From assembly GCA_028712845.1 (NCBI GenBank), contig JAQTPO010000039.1, positions 1 to 14,085 of the forward strand: a stretch of 14,085 bases of DNA, written 5' to 3'. A program made the position numbers and the translations under genes. This DNA is from Dehalococcoidales bacterium (GTDB taxonomy: Bacteria; Chloroflexota; Dehalococcoidia; Dehalococcoidales; Fen-1064). Positions within the stretch are counted from its first letter, which is position 1; each line of letters starts with the position of its first letter. The notes below the pieces were generated by a model. The model did no database searches and was not told the DNA's origin. It was given only the letters and a program-made list of their open reading frames with translations. Below are positions 7,152-14,085 of this stretch, one piece after another.

Positions 7152-10100
7152 ATGGATAAACAGATTCAAGCCCAATTAAAGAACAGATTTGAGGAAAGAG
7201 TCAGCTTTGACCACACTGAAATGTTGCTCTACTCACATGACACCGCCAGTCTGCCCGGAATGATAAAAAGTATGGTGAATAATATTCCCGAAGCAGTCGT
7301 GCAACCGCTAAATACCGATGACGTTATCTTCGTCACTAAATTCGCCCGCCAGCACAATATCCCGATAACACCGCGCGGCGGAGCCACCAGTGGCTGGGGT
7401 GGCGCACTACCGACTCGCGGCGGCATCGTGGTCGATTTCTCCAGAATGCGTCATATTTTAAAGATTGACACTGCAAACGGAACTGCCTTAGTTGAAGCAG
7501 GTGTCGTCTGGAAAAACATCGAGTATGAATTAAATAAACAGGGCTTGTCTTCACGCATTGTACCCTCCAGCGCTTTGAGCGCCACGGTAGGCGGCTGGGT
7601 GGCGGAAGGCGGCGGCGGCATCGGCAGTTATGAATACGGTCAAATAGGCAATAACATCATCTCCGTTAAGATGGTAACACCTGAAGGCGAGGTGAAAACA
7701 CTGACAGGTGAAGAACTGGAATTAGTTACTGAAGCAGAGGGTATCACCGGTTTAATAACCGAAGTACTTATTATGACACGACTACTTGATAATGACGTGC
7801 CGGTAGTTGCTTCTTTTCTTACGTGCGATGAGCTTCTAAAAGCAATCCAACAGGTCAATGAAAAACGGTTGCCACTGTATCACGTGAGCTTCTACAATGC
7901 CGTCTTCCTTCAGAAACAGGATGAAGCAGCGCTTGCCGCCGCTAAAATCATCCCTCACTGGGGAGAAGAAGAACACCAACCACAACCAACTTTGCCCCCC
8001 AGAAAATATTGTCAGGCATTATTCGTCTATCCGTCTAAACGTGAATCGATAATAAAACCATCTCTGCTGGAAATTATCCAGGCAAACGGCGGGCAAATTG
8101 CTGATAAAGAAGAGACAGAGAATCAATGGCACGACCGCTTTTTCCCCATACGGCTGAAAAGGTTGGGACCATCGCTCGTCTCCAGTGAAGCCGTTGTTTC
8201 CGTACCGGTACTGGAACTGGACAAAGTTATCGAGGAAATCGAACGGAAATTCCCGGATGTAGCAATTACCGCCACAATGCTTAATAAACAGGCTGTTTCC
8301 ATACTTGCTAATATGCTTGGAGATGAGCGTTCGGCGGCGTACACTTTTGAATTCACTAAATCACTTGAAATAATTGATATTGCCTGCAAATACGGCGGTT
8401 CTCCTTATTCCACAGGACTTTATTTTACGCACTACGCCAAACAAAACCTTGGCGGGGACAAGGTCAAACGGTTACTTGAATATAAGAAAAAAACCGACCC
8501 GCAGGGTATTATGAATCCAGGCAAGATTTTACCCGAAAACCGCAACCCGAAAACCCTCAAATTCATGATGGGACTGGCTCAATCTGTCACCCCGCTTGTT
8601 AAAATCGGCAGGAAGGTATTTAGCCACAAGCCGAAGCTTGCCAAAAGAATACCACCGCAAATTGCCTATGAGGCATACGCCTGCGCCCAATGCGGTTACT
8701 GCATAGACGTCTGCGACCAGTATTACGGTCGGCAATGGGAAAGCGAGACCTCACGCGGACGCTGGTACTTCCTGAGACAGTATCTTGAAGGCAAGGCAAA
8801 GTTCGACCAGAAGATGCTGGACTCCTTCCTGCTGTGCACCACCTGCCAGCGTTGCAACAATGTCTGTCAGGTACAAATCCCCATCCAGCAAATGTGGGAC
8901 CAGATGCGCGGACTGGTCATTGACGAGAAGGGTTATCATACTTTCCCCGGCTTTGAAATGATGGCGTCTGCCTTCTTAAGAGAGTCAAATATCTGGGCAG
9001 GCTCCCGGCACGAAAGAGCTAAATGGCTACCCGCCGATGTCAAACCGCAGGAAAAGGGCAAAATTGCTTACTGGGCAGGTTGCACTGCCTCATTCGTGGA
9101 GCATGATATTGCGCAGAATGCCGTCCACATCCTTAAAGAAGGCAGGATTGAGTTTGCTTATCTGGGCAAAGAAGAAGCCTGTTGCGGCATTCCATTCCTC
9201 AGTGCGGGAAAATGGGACCTGTTTGCAAAAGCAGTAGAACACAATATAAAGGAATTAAACAGACGCGGCGTCGAAGAAGTAGTCGTCTCCTGCCCCGGTT
9301 GCTGGGTCACTCTGAATCATTACTACCGTGAATGGGCGAAGAAGCTCGGACTGAAGTACGACATCAAGGTCAAACACATCACCGAAGTCGCCGCCGAACT
9401 GGTGAAAGACGGTAAACTGAAGTTCAAGCAGGCACCCAAAGACGGCGGTAAAATCACTTACCACGACCCCTGTCATATCGGCAGACACGGCGGCATTTAT
9501 GAACCACCGCGCGAGGTATTGAAAGCTATACCGGGTGTGGAACTGGTAGAGATGGAGCACAATCGCGAGAATGGCTTGTGCTGTGGCAGTGTCCTCAGCC
9601 GCGTGGGCAGGCCACCCGCCGCCGATGCAATTGGCATTTTCCGCATGAAAGAAGCTGAAGCAAGCGGCGCAGGAATAGTGCTGACTACCTGTCCTTGTTG
9701 CGAGGTGCAACTCCGGGTCGGGGCACGGGCGGGCAAATCACCGGTGCGTGTGCTGGACTTTTCCGATGTCGTCGTCGAAGCGCTCGGTTATGAAGTCAAA
9801 GACCCCACTCATTCCGTGCTGGACGCATGGGACGTCTTCGGTGTGGCAATTGATATGATGACCGTTCCCGGGATGGCAGATATGATGGAAAAAATGATGC
9901 CGGAGATTATGAATGCAATGCCCGGCGTAATGAAAGGCATGATGAGCATGATTAAGAGTATGCCTGCGCCTCTCCGTCACCCGATGTTAAAGATGATGGA
10001 GAAAATGATACCCCTGCTGATGCCGATGCTTTTACCGGGGATGCTACCGGCACTAATGCCGAAAGCCACTGAACTAATGAAGCAGGCTATTCCCAATATG

Positions 10101-10241
10101 CCACCGGCAATGAAGGCAATGTTGCCCGATATGTTACCTGAGGTAATGGCAAAAATTATGCCACCGATGTTACCGGGCGTAGCACCACTGATAGCACCTA
10201 AGATGGTAGCTTATCTAGAATCACAAGCTGTAAATAAATAA
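7152..10241 (+). CDS. GlcD-like FAD oxidase fused to HdrD/GlcF-like Fe-S CCG protein with Met-rich tail
   Basis: A 1029-residue multidomain oxidoreductase, probably oxidising a 2-hydroxy acid (D-lactate or glycolate type). Residues about 35-215 form the FAD-binding VAO/PCMH domain (PRGGATSGWGGALPTRGG from 74), and about 220-460 the FAD-oxidase C-terminal domain ending in the typical MNPGKI (454-459). Two [4Fe-4S] motifs follow: C511/C514/C517/C521 and C562/C565/C568/C572. Two CCG domains then come: C644, C677-C678, C714/C717 and C774, C810-C811, C847/C850. Their spacing fits CX31-39CCX35-36CXXC of HdrB/HdrD and GlcF, which bind unusual Fe-S clusters. Residues 902-1029 are a Met/Pro-rich tail. 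GlcD and GlcF are usually separate polypeptides; here they are one. No signal peptide or clear transmembrane helix is seen. AGGAGG lies five bases before the ATG. It is co-transcribed with the ArsR-type regulator. The electron acceptor is unknown. Confidence 0.92.
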   Translation: MDKQIQAQLKNRFEERVSFDHTEMLLYSHDTASLPGMIKSMVNNIPEAVVQPLNTDDVIFVTKFARQHNIPITPRGGATSGWGGALPTRGGIVVDFSRMRHILKIDTANGTALVEAGVVWKNIEYELNKQGLSSRIVPSSALSATVGGWVAEGGGGIGSYEYGQIGNNIISVKMVTPEGEVKTLTGEELELVTEAEGITGLITEVLIMTRLLDNDVPVVASFLTCDELLKAIQQVNEKRLPLYHVSFYNAVFLQKQDEAALAAAKIIPHWGEEEHQPQPTLPPRKYCQALFVYPSKRESIIKPSLLEIIQANGGQIADKEETENQWHDRFFPIRLKRLGPSLVSSEAVVSVPVLELDKVIEEIERKFPDVAITATMLNKQAVSILANMLGDERSAAYTFEFTKSLEIIDIACKYGGSPYSTGLYFTHYAKQNLGGDKVKRLLEYKKKTDPQGIMNPGKILPENRNPKTLKFMMGLAQSVTPLVKIGRKVFSHKPKLAKRIPPQIAYEAYACAQCGYCIDVCDQYYGRQWESETSRGRWYFLRQYLEGKAKFDQKMLDSFLLCTTCQRCNNVCQVQIPIQQMWDQMRGLVIDEKGYHTFPGFEMMASAFLRESNIWAGSRHERAKWLPADVKPQEKGKIAYWAGCTASFVEHDIAQNAVHILKEGRIEFAYLGKEEACCGIPFLSAGKWDLFAKAVEHNIKELNRRGVEEVVVSCPGCWVTLNHYYREWAKKLGLKYDIKVKHITEVAAELVKDGKLKFKQAPKDGGKITYHDPCHIGRHGGIYEPPREVLKAIPGVELVEMEHNRENGLCCGSVLSRVGRPPAADAIGIFRMKEAEASGAGIVLTTCPCCEVQLRVGARAGKSPVRVLDFSDVVVEALGYEVKDPTHSVLDAWDVFGVAIDMMTVPGMADMMEKMMPEIMNAMPGVMKGMMSMIKSMPAPLRHPMLKMMEKMIPLLMPMLLPGMLPALMPKATELMKQAIPNMPPAMKAMLPDMLPEVMAKIMPPMLPGVAPLIAPKMVAYLESQAVNK
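9855..10238 (+). other. Methionine/proline-rich C-terminal domain of the fusion oxidoreductase
   Basis: This segment encodes residues 902-1029. I count 31 methionines and 21 prolines in 128 residues, no cysteine, and few charges spaced between hydrophobic runs. Loosely repeated pieces include MMEKMMPEIM, MMEKMIPLLMP, MPPAMKAMLPDML and VMAKIMPPMLPG. It follows the second CCG domain in frame with no stop or shift. I do not recognise it as a named domain. A flexible hydrophobic surface, membrane or partner docking, or thioether metal binding are possible roles, all inference. Confidence 0.75.
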
Positions 10242-10260
10242 GCGCCAAACAAATGGCTTT

Positions 10261-10318
10261 ACTGTAGGCGGGTTTCGAACCCGACCCGTGCTATTATACG
10301 GTTTCCACCTGCCACAAT
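10261..10318. repeat. Compact palindromic element with tRNA-T-arm-like hairpin in a convergent spacer
   Basis: The 85-base spacer between two convergent genes holds nested pairings. CGGGTT/AACCCG (10269-10283) closes a 3-base loop. A second arm pairs CCGT/ACGG in the middle. The outer ends ACTGTAG (10261-10267) and CCACAAT (10312-10318) pair fully as minus-strand RNA when two G-U pairs are allowed. Read on the minus strand, it contains a GGTTCGAAACC T-loop-like sequence. It resembles a REP/MITE-type unit or a degenerate tRNA-like fold. It has no T-run, so it is not a standard terminator. Confidence 0.4.
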
Positions 10319-10326
10319 ACGATTTG

Positions 10327-11037
10327 TTATCTGTTCCTCATAGCGACTTGCCATGTGCGTTTATCTTCAGAGCAAATGCCGCCTACGGCGCATACCCGAA
10401 TATCATCGTCGTTAAATACTGCCTTCGATACTTCAAACAGATGTTCTGCCAGCTCAATGGCAGTTTTACCATTGAAATCCAATACGGCTAAACCGGACTG
10501 CGGGTCAAACGCTTCGGGGTTTTCCAGACTGCCCTTATACGTTGAAATACCAGTGAGAGTTCCCGGTTTCGGTTCGATTTGGAAGGCTCTAGCAGACATA
10601 TCCGCTCTTTTGATACCTACGGCAAAGAATGGTTTGCCATCAGGACTGTTCGTGACTACGCCAGCAATCCTGGGTGTATGCAGGCTATCAGGTTCAGCCT
10701 GCGCCCCATCCAGCAATTTCTCCATAAAATCATTTGCAGGGGCAGAGGCGGTATTGAAAAGAAGTCTGTAGGTCTCAAAAATAGCATCGGTCTGAATCCC
10801 ATTACTGACAGCAATCACACCGGAAGCATTATCATACTTCACCCCGGTGTAATGTCTTAAAGGGTCATACGGCTGGTCTCCGATGGGACCGATGATAATG
10901 CCATTCTCAAGCAGAGTCGCTTTTCTTTCCCGGCTTGCAGGACTGCGCCCTGTTACCAGATAAGCTACTGCCGGATTACCATTCATCGTCATACCAACAA
11001 ACAATTGTCTGCCGGGATATGGTCCATTGGGATTCAT
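10327..11037 (-). CDS. PurO-type IMP cyclohydrolase-like protein
   Basis: A 236-residue protein whose N-terminus (YPGRQLFVGMTMNGNPAVAY, then VTGRSPASRERKA) resembles the archaeal-type IMP cyclohydrolase PurO. That enzyme closes the ring of FAICAR to give IMP in the last step of purine synthesis. Further family-like pieces are GPIGDQPYDPLRHYTGVKYD near 50-70, the substrate-loop-like GVIAVSNGIQTDAI, and GISTYKG near 162. It is somewhat longer than the roughly 200-residue archaeal PurO. ATG 11037 has AAGGAG eight bases upstream. It lies 81 bases downstream of the class II aldolase gene and may share its transcript; no terminator is seen between them. No other purine gene is nearby, so its role as the sole IMP cyclohydrolase cannot be judged here. 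Bacteria more often use bifunctional PurH. Confidence 0.8.
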   Translation of the reverse strand: MNPNGPYPGRQLFVGMTMNGNPAVAYLVTGRSPASRERKATLLENGIIIGPIGDQPYDPLRHYTGVKYDNASGVIAVSNGIQTDAIFETYRLLFNTASAPANDFMEKLLDGAQAEPDSLHTPRIAGVVTNSPDGKPFFAVGIKRADMSARAFQIEPKPGTLTGISTYKGSLENPEAFDPQSGLAVLDFNGKTAIELAEHLFEVSKAVFNDDDIRVCAVGGICSEDKRTWQVAMRNR

Positions 11038-11118
11038 TTAGTTTTCTCCTTATTACGATATGCTGATAAAACCATTTTACCAGAGTTCACAGTTATTTTA
11101 ACGTTTCATACGCAGAAA

Positions 11119-11754
11119 CTATGCTTCCCTAATCTGATTTGCCTTCTTTTTCCTGCTTCCCTCACTCTTACCACTATCCTGTGTTTTAGCGTGCATATCC
11201 TCCATCAGTTTGCCCGCTTCTGCCATCGTGGCTCCGAGAGTAATTACGCCGTGGTTCTTGAGAGCAAAGCACCTGGCGTTCTTATTCAACTTGACCAGGT
11301 TCACAATCTCCTGCGCCAGCTCCTGAGAACCAGCCGGCTGTTCCAAACTTGTCATGGGAATGCCCAATTTGTCAGCCGCTTTCAAAATAGCGCTATCGTG
11401 CGTATGGAATATGGCATTAACTTCCGGTAAAACTTCATAAATACCGGAGTGTAAAAAAGTCTCCATCGACGGCACTACCTGCCCTTTCACATAAACAGAG
11501 GGTCTATTGAGTCCGAAAACCACGCCTCTCACTTCGACCACCGTATCTTTTGTCAGGCTATCCAGAGCCACACCTGTACCGGTGATAATAAAACCAAATT
11601 TAGTTCTGAAACTCAGATTACCTTCTATGCCCTGAACCACACCCGATTCACAAAACTCTTTACCCCATTTGACCATCTCATCAATGTGTGGGTCAAACGG
11701 GAAATCTTTATTGAGAAACACTGAACTGAACACAACACCGCCAACTTCCGGCAT
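11119..11754 (-). CDS. Class II aldolase/adducin-family protein (fuculose-phosphate aldolase-like)
   Basis: A protein of 211 residues with the zinc-dependent class II aldolase fold (FucA/AraD/MtnB type). These enzymes cleave or epimerise sugar phosphates, or dehydrate methylthioribulose phosphate. Zinc ligands H117 and H119 (FHTHDS) and H168 (LKNHGVITLG) are present. The acidic residue E98 lies 19 residues before the first histidine (PSMETFLHSGIY), as in FucA, where this glutamate is catalytic. GIEGNLSFR near 43 and ITGTGVALDSL near 57 match the phosphate-binding segments. The C-terminus ends in a lysine-rich tail (KSEGSRKKKANQIREA). I prefer ATG 11754, which has GGGAG six bases upstream. Starts at 11757 or 11769 would place that site too close or inside the gene. 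The PurO-like gene follows downstream. The substrate cannot be decided from sequence. Confidence 0.85.
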   Translation of the reverse strand: MPEVGGVVFSSVFLNKDFPFDPHIDEMVKWGKEFCESGVVQGIEGNLSFRTKFGFIITGTGVALDSLTKDTVVEVRGVVFGLNRPSVYVKGQVVPSMETFLHSGIYEVLPEVNAIFHTHDSAILKAADKLGIPMTSLEQPAGSQELAQEIVNLVKLNKNARCFALKNHGVITLGATMAEAGKLMEDMHAKTQDSGKSEGSRKKKANQIREA

Positions 11755-11822
11755 CATAATCTCCCGCATTCCAAATTTTTAACACAAAGGACTATAAAAA
11801 GAATAACGTTTACTCGCTTCAG

Positions 11823-11852
11823 GTGTCAATGCCTGTATATATGTGGTAATAT
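11823..11852 (+). promoter_or_regulatory. Candidate promoter of the LOG-family gene (extended -10)
   Basis: An extended -10 TGGTAATAT ends at 11852. GTGTCA (11823-11828, four of six consensus bases) lies 18 bases upstream of its TAATAT. Transcription would start near 11859, about 20 bases before the ATG, just enough for the GGAGGG site. The 109-base divergent spacer must also hold the aldolase promoter, which I cannot place. Confidence 0.45.
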
Positions 11853-11878
11853 CTACTTACCGAATACGGAGGGAAGCA

Positions 11879-12565
11879 ATGACAGACGGATATGAAATTA
11901 ACGACCTGGCGAAAGAAGAATCATGGCGTATCTTCCGCTATATCGGAGAGATGGTAGAGGGTTTTGATGAACTTTCCGGTATAGAACCTGCTGTAACTAT
12001 TTACGGCTCTGCCAGAATTAAACCCGGCGATGGAATATATGCTAAGACGGTAGAAATAGCCCAACGTCTTGGCGAACTGGGTTTCTCTATCGTTACCGGC
12101 GGGGGTCCGGGTATTATGGAAGCCGCCAATAAGGGTGCCGCAGAAGCCGGTGTAAAGTCAGTCGGACTGAACATTGAACTGCCCGTAGAGCAGGTATGTA
12201 ACGCCTATGCCAATAAAACTGTTCACTTCAAGCATTTTTTCCTCCGTAAATTAATGCTGGTGAAATACGCCATCGCTTTCGTTATTATGCCCGGCGGTAT
12301 GGGGACAATGGATGAATTGACCGAGGTGTTGACCCTCATCCAGACACACAAAATAAAGCCCTTCCCTGTAATTCTCTATGATAGTCAATTCTGGAAAGGA
12401 TTTCTTGAGTGGATGAGGGGCACGGTGCTAACTAGAAGTTATGTCTCTGCCGAAGATTTCGACCTGCTCAGAATTTGTGATGACCCTGCATCAGTCGTCG
12501 AAACGGTACAAAAATGGTACATCAAGCAGGAACTTATCGGCAGAAGAGCTATCACCCACCAGTAA
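11879..12565 (+). CDS. LOG-family Rossmann-fold protein (nucleoside 5'-monophosphate phosphoribohydrolase-like)
   Basis: A 228-residue member of the LOG/TIGR00730 family, whose characterised members release the base from cytokinin riboside 5'-monophosphates or AMP. The family opening AVTIYGSARIKPGD (38-51) is followed by the nucleotide-binding glycine loop TGGGPGIMEAANKGA (73-87) and the catalytic signature PGGMGTMDELTEV (138-150, PGGxGTxxE). The arginine and lysine residues of FLRKLMLVKYA near 121-131 fit the substrate site. I chose ATG 11879 because GGAGGG lies five bases upstream. An in-frame ATG at 11843 would add 12 residues that overlap the candidate promoter. In bacteria the physiological substrate is mostly unknown. 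It converges with the next gene, with stop codons 11 bases apart and no terminator between. Confidence 0.9.
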   Translation: MTDGYEINDLAKEESWRIFRYIGEMVEGFDELSGIEPAVTIYGSARIKPGDGIYAKTVEIAQRLGELGFSIVTGGGPGIMEAANKGAAEAGVKSVGLNIELPVEQVCNAYANKTVHFKHFFLRKLMLVKYAIAFVIMPGGMGTMDELTEVLTLIQTHKIKPFPVILYDSQFWKGFLEWMRGTVLTRSYVSAEDFDLLRICDDPASVVETVQKWYIKQELIGRRAITHQ

Positions 12566-12576
12566 CATCTTAGAGC

Positions 12577-13983
12577 CTAATCGAGAACGAACTCATCGAG
12601 ATATCCGGGCACAGTAACTTTCCAGCTCTTTGTCTCTTCTACCGTACGGGCAAAACTGGTTGCGGATTTCTCCTCACCATGAACGACGAACGTGTGCCGC
12701 GGCGGGTGCGTCAGGCTGGACAACCACCACAGCAGCTGGTCTTTATCAGCATGCGAAGAGAAACCATTAAGCTGCGCTATTCTAGCTTTGACAGGATAAG
12801 TTTTCCCCAGGATTCTCACATCCTGACTGCCATCTATAATCTGTCGTCCCAGAGTCCCGATAGCCTGATATCCTACAAACAGGATGGTGCTTTCCGCCCT
12901 GGTGATATTGGGAATAAGGTGATATTTGATTCTGCCTCCGTTGCACATTCCTGAACCGGCAATGATAATGGCAGGTTCTTTCAACTGGGCGATTTCTTTG
13001 GACTGCTCAACATCAGTAATAAATTTCAAACCGGGGAATTCAAACGGCGACTTCCTTTGCCGGATCAAGCTCTTCGCCTCTTCATCAAACAAATCGATGT
13101 GACGCCTGAAAATTTTCGTGATGTCCACTGCCATCGGGCTATCCAGAAGAACTTTGATTGGTTTTATTAGCTTTTCATCAAATGCTCTACTTAAATAATA
13201 GAGAATATCCTGTGCCCTCTCCAGCGCAAAGCTGGGGATGACGATATTTCCTCCGGCTTCTACGGTCGCATTAATTATGTCAACAAGATTCTGGAGCAGA
13301 CTATCCGGCGATTCTAATAATCTATCGCCATAGGTTGACTCAATTAATACATAATCGGCTTCTGTAAAAGTGGTCGGGTCATGCAGGATGGGTCTTCCCC
13401 GCCTGCCGACATCCCCGGAAAACAATAATACTCGCTCTTCGCCGTTTTGTTTGATTCTCACCTCTATCGTTGCGGCACCAAGCACATGCCCGGCATCATG
13501 AAAAGTACAACTGATACCTTCGCCTAATTGAACGGTACGTTTGTACGGGACAGAAGAGAGATACGGCAAGCAGGTTTCAACATCATCGGTAGTATATAGC
13601 GGTATTTCAGGGTGAAGGGCTTTCTTTTTCTCACGCTCATGACGTCGTTTCTTATTCTCGGCATCTTGCTGCTGCACATTTGCGGAGTCCATCAGCATAA
13701 TTTCCACGATATCAGACGTGGCATCTGTGCAATAAATCTGGTTACTAAAGCCTTCTCTAACCAGTTTAGGTAGATAGCCGCAATGGTCGAGATGAGCATG
13801 CGTCAGGAGAACAGCATCGATACTTTGAGGAGCAATAGGAAAAGGCATCCAATCTCTTTCCTTCAGTTCCCTTTCCTGATACAAACCACAATCGACTAGG
13901 AACTTAATGCCATTGGCTTCCACTAGAAAACGTGAACCGGTGACATTCCGCGCCGCGCCAAGAAAAGTAATTTTAATCTGCAT
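12577..13983 (-). CDS. Beta-CASP metallo-beta-lactamase-fold RNA-processing nuclease-like protein
   Basis: A 468-residue protein of the MBL beta-CASP group, related to the CPSF73/Ysh1-like bacterial proteins. These are zinc-dependent RNA endo/exonucleases acting in the cytoplasm. The MBL metal site is complete: HAHLDH (62-67), H166 in AGHVLGAA, and D191 in FSGDVG. The beta-CASP motifs follow: E215 in ESTYGDR (motif A), H355 in YHLIPN after SGMCNGGRIK (motif B), H411 in NGFSSHADKDQL (motif C), and H435 in VVHGEEK, the last metal ligand. A charged insertion (NKKRRHEREKKKA, about 110-122) sits between the MBL motifs. I prefer ATG 13983 over the adjacent GTG 13986; the ribosome site is weak. It lacks the KH domains of archaeal CPSF proteins and is shorter than RNase J. 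It appears monocistronic. Confidence 0.9.
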   Translation of the reverse strand: MQIKITFLGAARNVTGSRFLVEANGIKFLVDCGLYQERELKERDWMPFPIAPQSIDAVLLTHAHLDHCGYLPKLVREGFSNQIYCTDATSDIVEIMLMDSANVQQQDAENKKRRHEREKKKALHPEIPLYTTDDVETCLPYLSSVPYKRTVQLGEGISCTFHDAGHVLGAATIEVRIKQNGEERVLLFSGDVGRRGRPILHDPTTFTEADYVLIESTYGDRLLESPDSLLQNLVDIINATVEAGGNIVIPSFALERAQDILYYLSRAFDEKLIKPIKVLLDSPMAVDITKIFRRHIDLFDEEAKSLIRQRKSPFEFPGLKFITDVEQSKEIAQLKEPAIIIAGSGMCNGGRIKYHLIPNITRAESTILFVGYQAIGTLGRQIIDGSQDVRILGKTYPVKARIAQLNGFSSHADKDQLLWWLSSLTHPPRHTFVVHGEEKSATSFARTVEETKSWKVTVPGYLDEFVLD

Positions 13984-14011
13984 CACACACTCAATACAAT
14001 ATACAACTCAA

Positions 14012-14040
14012 ATGATAACAGAATGTAACTTGGCTGACAA
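14012..14040 (-). promoter_or_regulatory. Sigma70-type promoter of the beta-CASP nuclease gene
   Basis: On the minus strand, TTGTCA (14040-14035, five of six consensus bases) is 17 bases from TATCAT (14017-14012, five of six). Transcription would start near 14005, about 22 bases before the ATG at 13983. Confidence 0.6.
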
Positions 14041-14085
14041 TCAAGATTTTTTAACGAATACAGTGCCACCTGTCATATATAAATT

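Noticed and set aside
9738..9980. Minus-strand histidine-rich ORF
   Set aside because: Its many His codons (CAT) are the reverse complement of the Met codons (ATG) of the methionine-rich tail; it is a shadow.
10261..10318. tRNA gene on the minus strand
   Set aside because: The T-arm-like hairpin and outer stem look tRNA-like, but only about 25 nt lie between the acceptor region and the T-arm. There is no proper anticodon arm with a 7-nt loop, and the first T-stem pair is mismatched.
11843..11878. 12-codon N-terminal extension of the LOG-family protein
   Set aside because: ATG 11843 overlaps the candidate -10 element, and the strong GGAGGG site serves ATG 11879.
12566..12576. Terminator between the convergent LOG and beta-CASP genes
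   Set aside because: Only 11 bases separate the stop codons, with no hairpin or T-run; any terminator must lie inside the opposing gene.

Overview
The window looks like bacterial chromosome from an anaerobe. The genes have clear Shine-Dalgarno sites and sigma70-type promoters. The coding content includes a tungsten-type aldehyde:ferredoxin oxidoreductase, iron-sulfur/flavin oxidoreductases and the DapL route to diaminopimelate. The combination of DapL, AOR and a GlcD/HdrD-type fusion would fit a Chloroflexota (Dehalococcoidia-like) genome, but that is inference from gene content, not a phylogenetic result. There is no phage, IS element, CRISPR array, rRNA or canonical tRNA. Every gap between genes is shorter than 300 bases.

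Layout. (1) The left half is a minus-strand block, read right to left: iron-containing alcohol dehydrogenase (6584-5325), aldehyde ferredoxin oxidoreductase (5312-3486), diaminopimelate epimerase dapF (3450-2602), LL-diaminopimelate aminotransferase dapL (2551-1361). A 222-base spacer with a terminator/attenuator-like hairpin follows, then the N-terminal 379 codons of an NDP-forming acyl-CoA synthetase (1138 to beyond base 1). (2) Divergent from that block, across a 203-base promoter region, are an ArsR-family regulator (6788-7123) and a 1029-residue fusion protein (7152-10241). The fusion joins a GlcD-like FAD oxidase, two [4Fe-4S] motifs, two CCG cysteine domains and a 128-residue methionine/proline-rich tail. 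(3) A palindromic, tRNA-T-arm-like element lies in the convergent spacer at 10261-10318. (4) On the right are a minus-strand pair (class II aldolase-like protein, then PurO-like IMP cyclohydrolase), a plus-strand LOG-family protein, and a minus-strand beta-CASP metallo-beta-lactamase protein.

How they may work together (inference). The alcohol dehydrogenase interconverts alcohol and aldehyde, AOR interconverts aldehyde and carboxylate with ferredoxin, and the acyl-CoA synthetase interconverts carboxylate and acyl-CoA with NTP/NDP. The divergent fusion protein would oxidise a 2-hydroxy acid and pass electrons along an Fe-S/CCG chain. The ArsR-type regulator sits between both arms, with a perfect 12-bp palindrome on its own -10 element, so it could control both directions. 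Two lysine/peptidoglycan genes share the alcohol/aldehyde transcription unit without an obvious biochemical link.

The most unusual items are the methionine-rich tail on the oxidoreductase, the mutually exclusive RNA pairings upstream of the acyl-CoA synthetase, and the compact palindromic element at 10261-10318.
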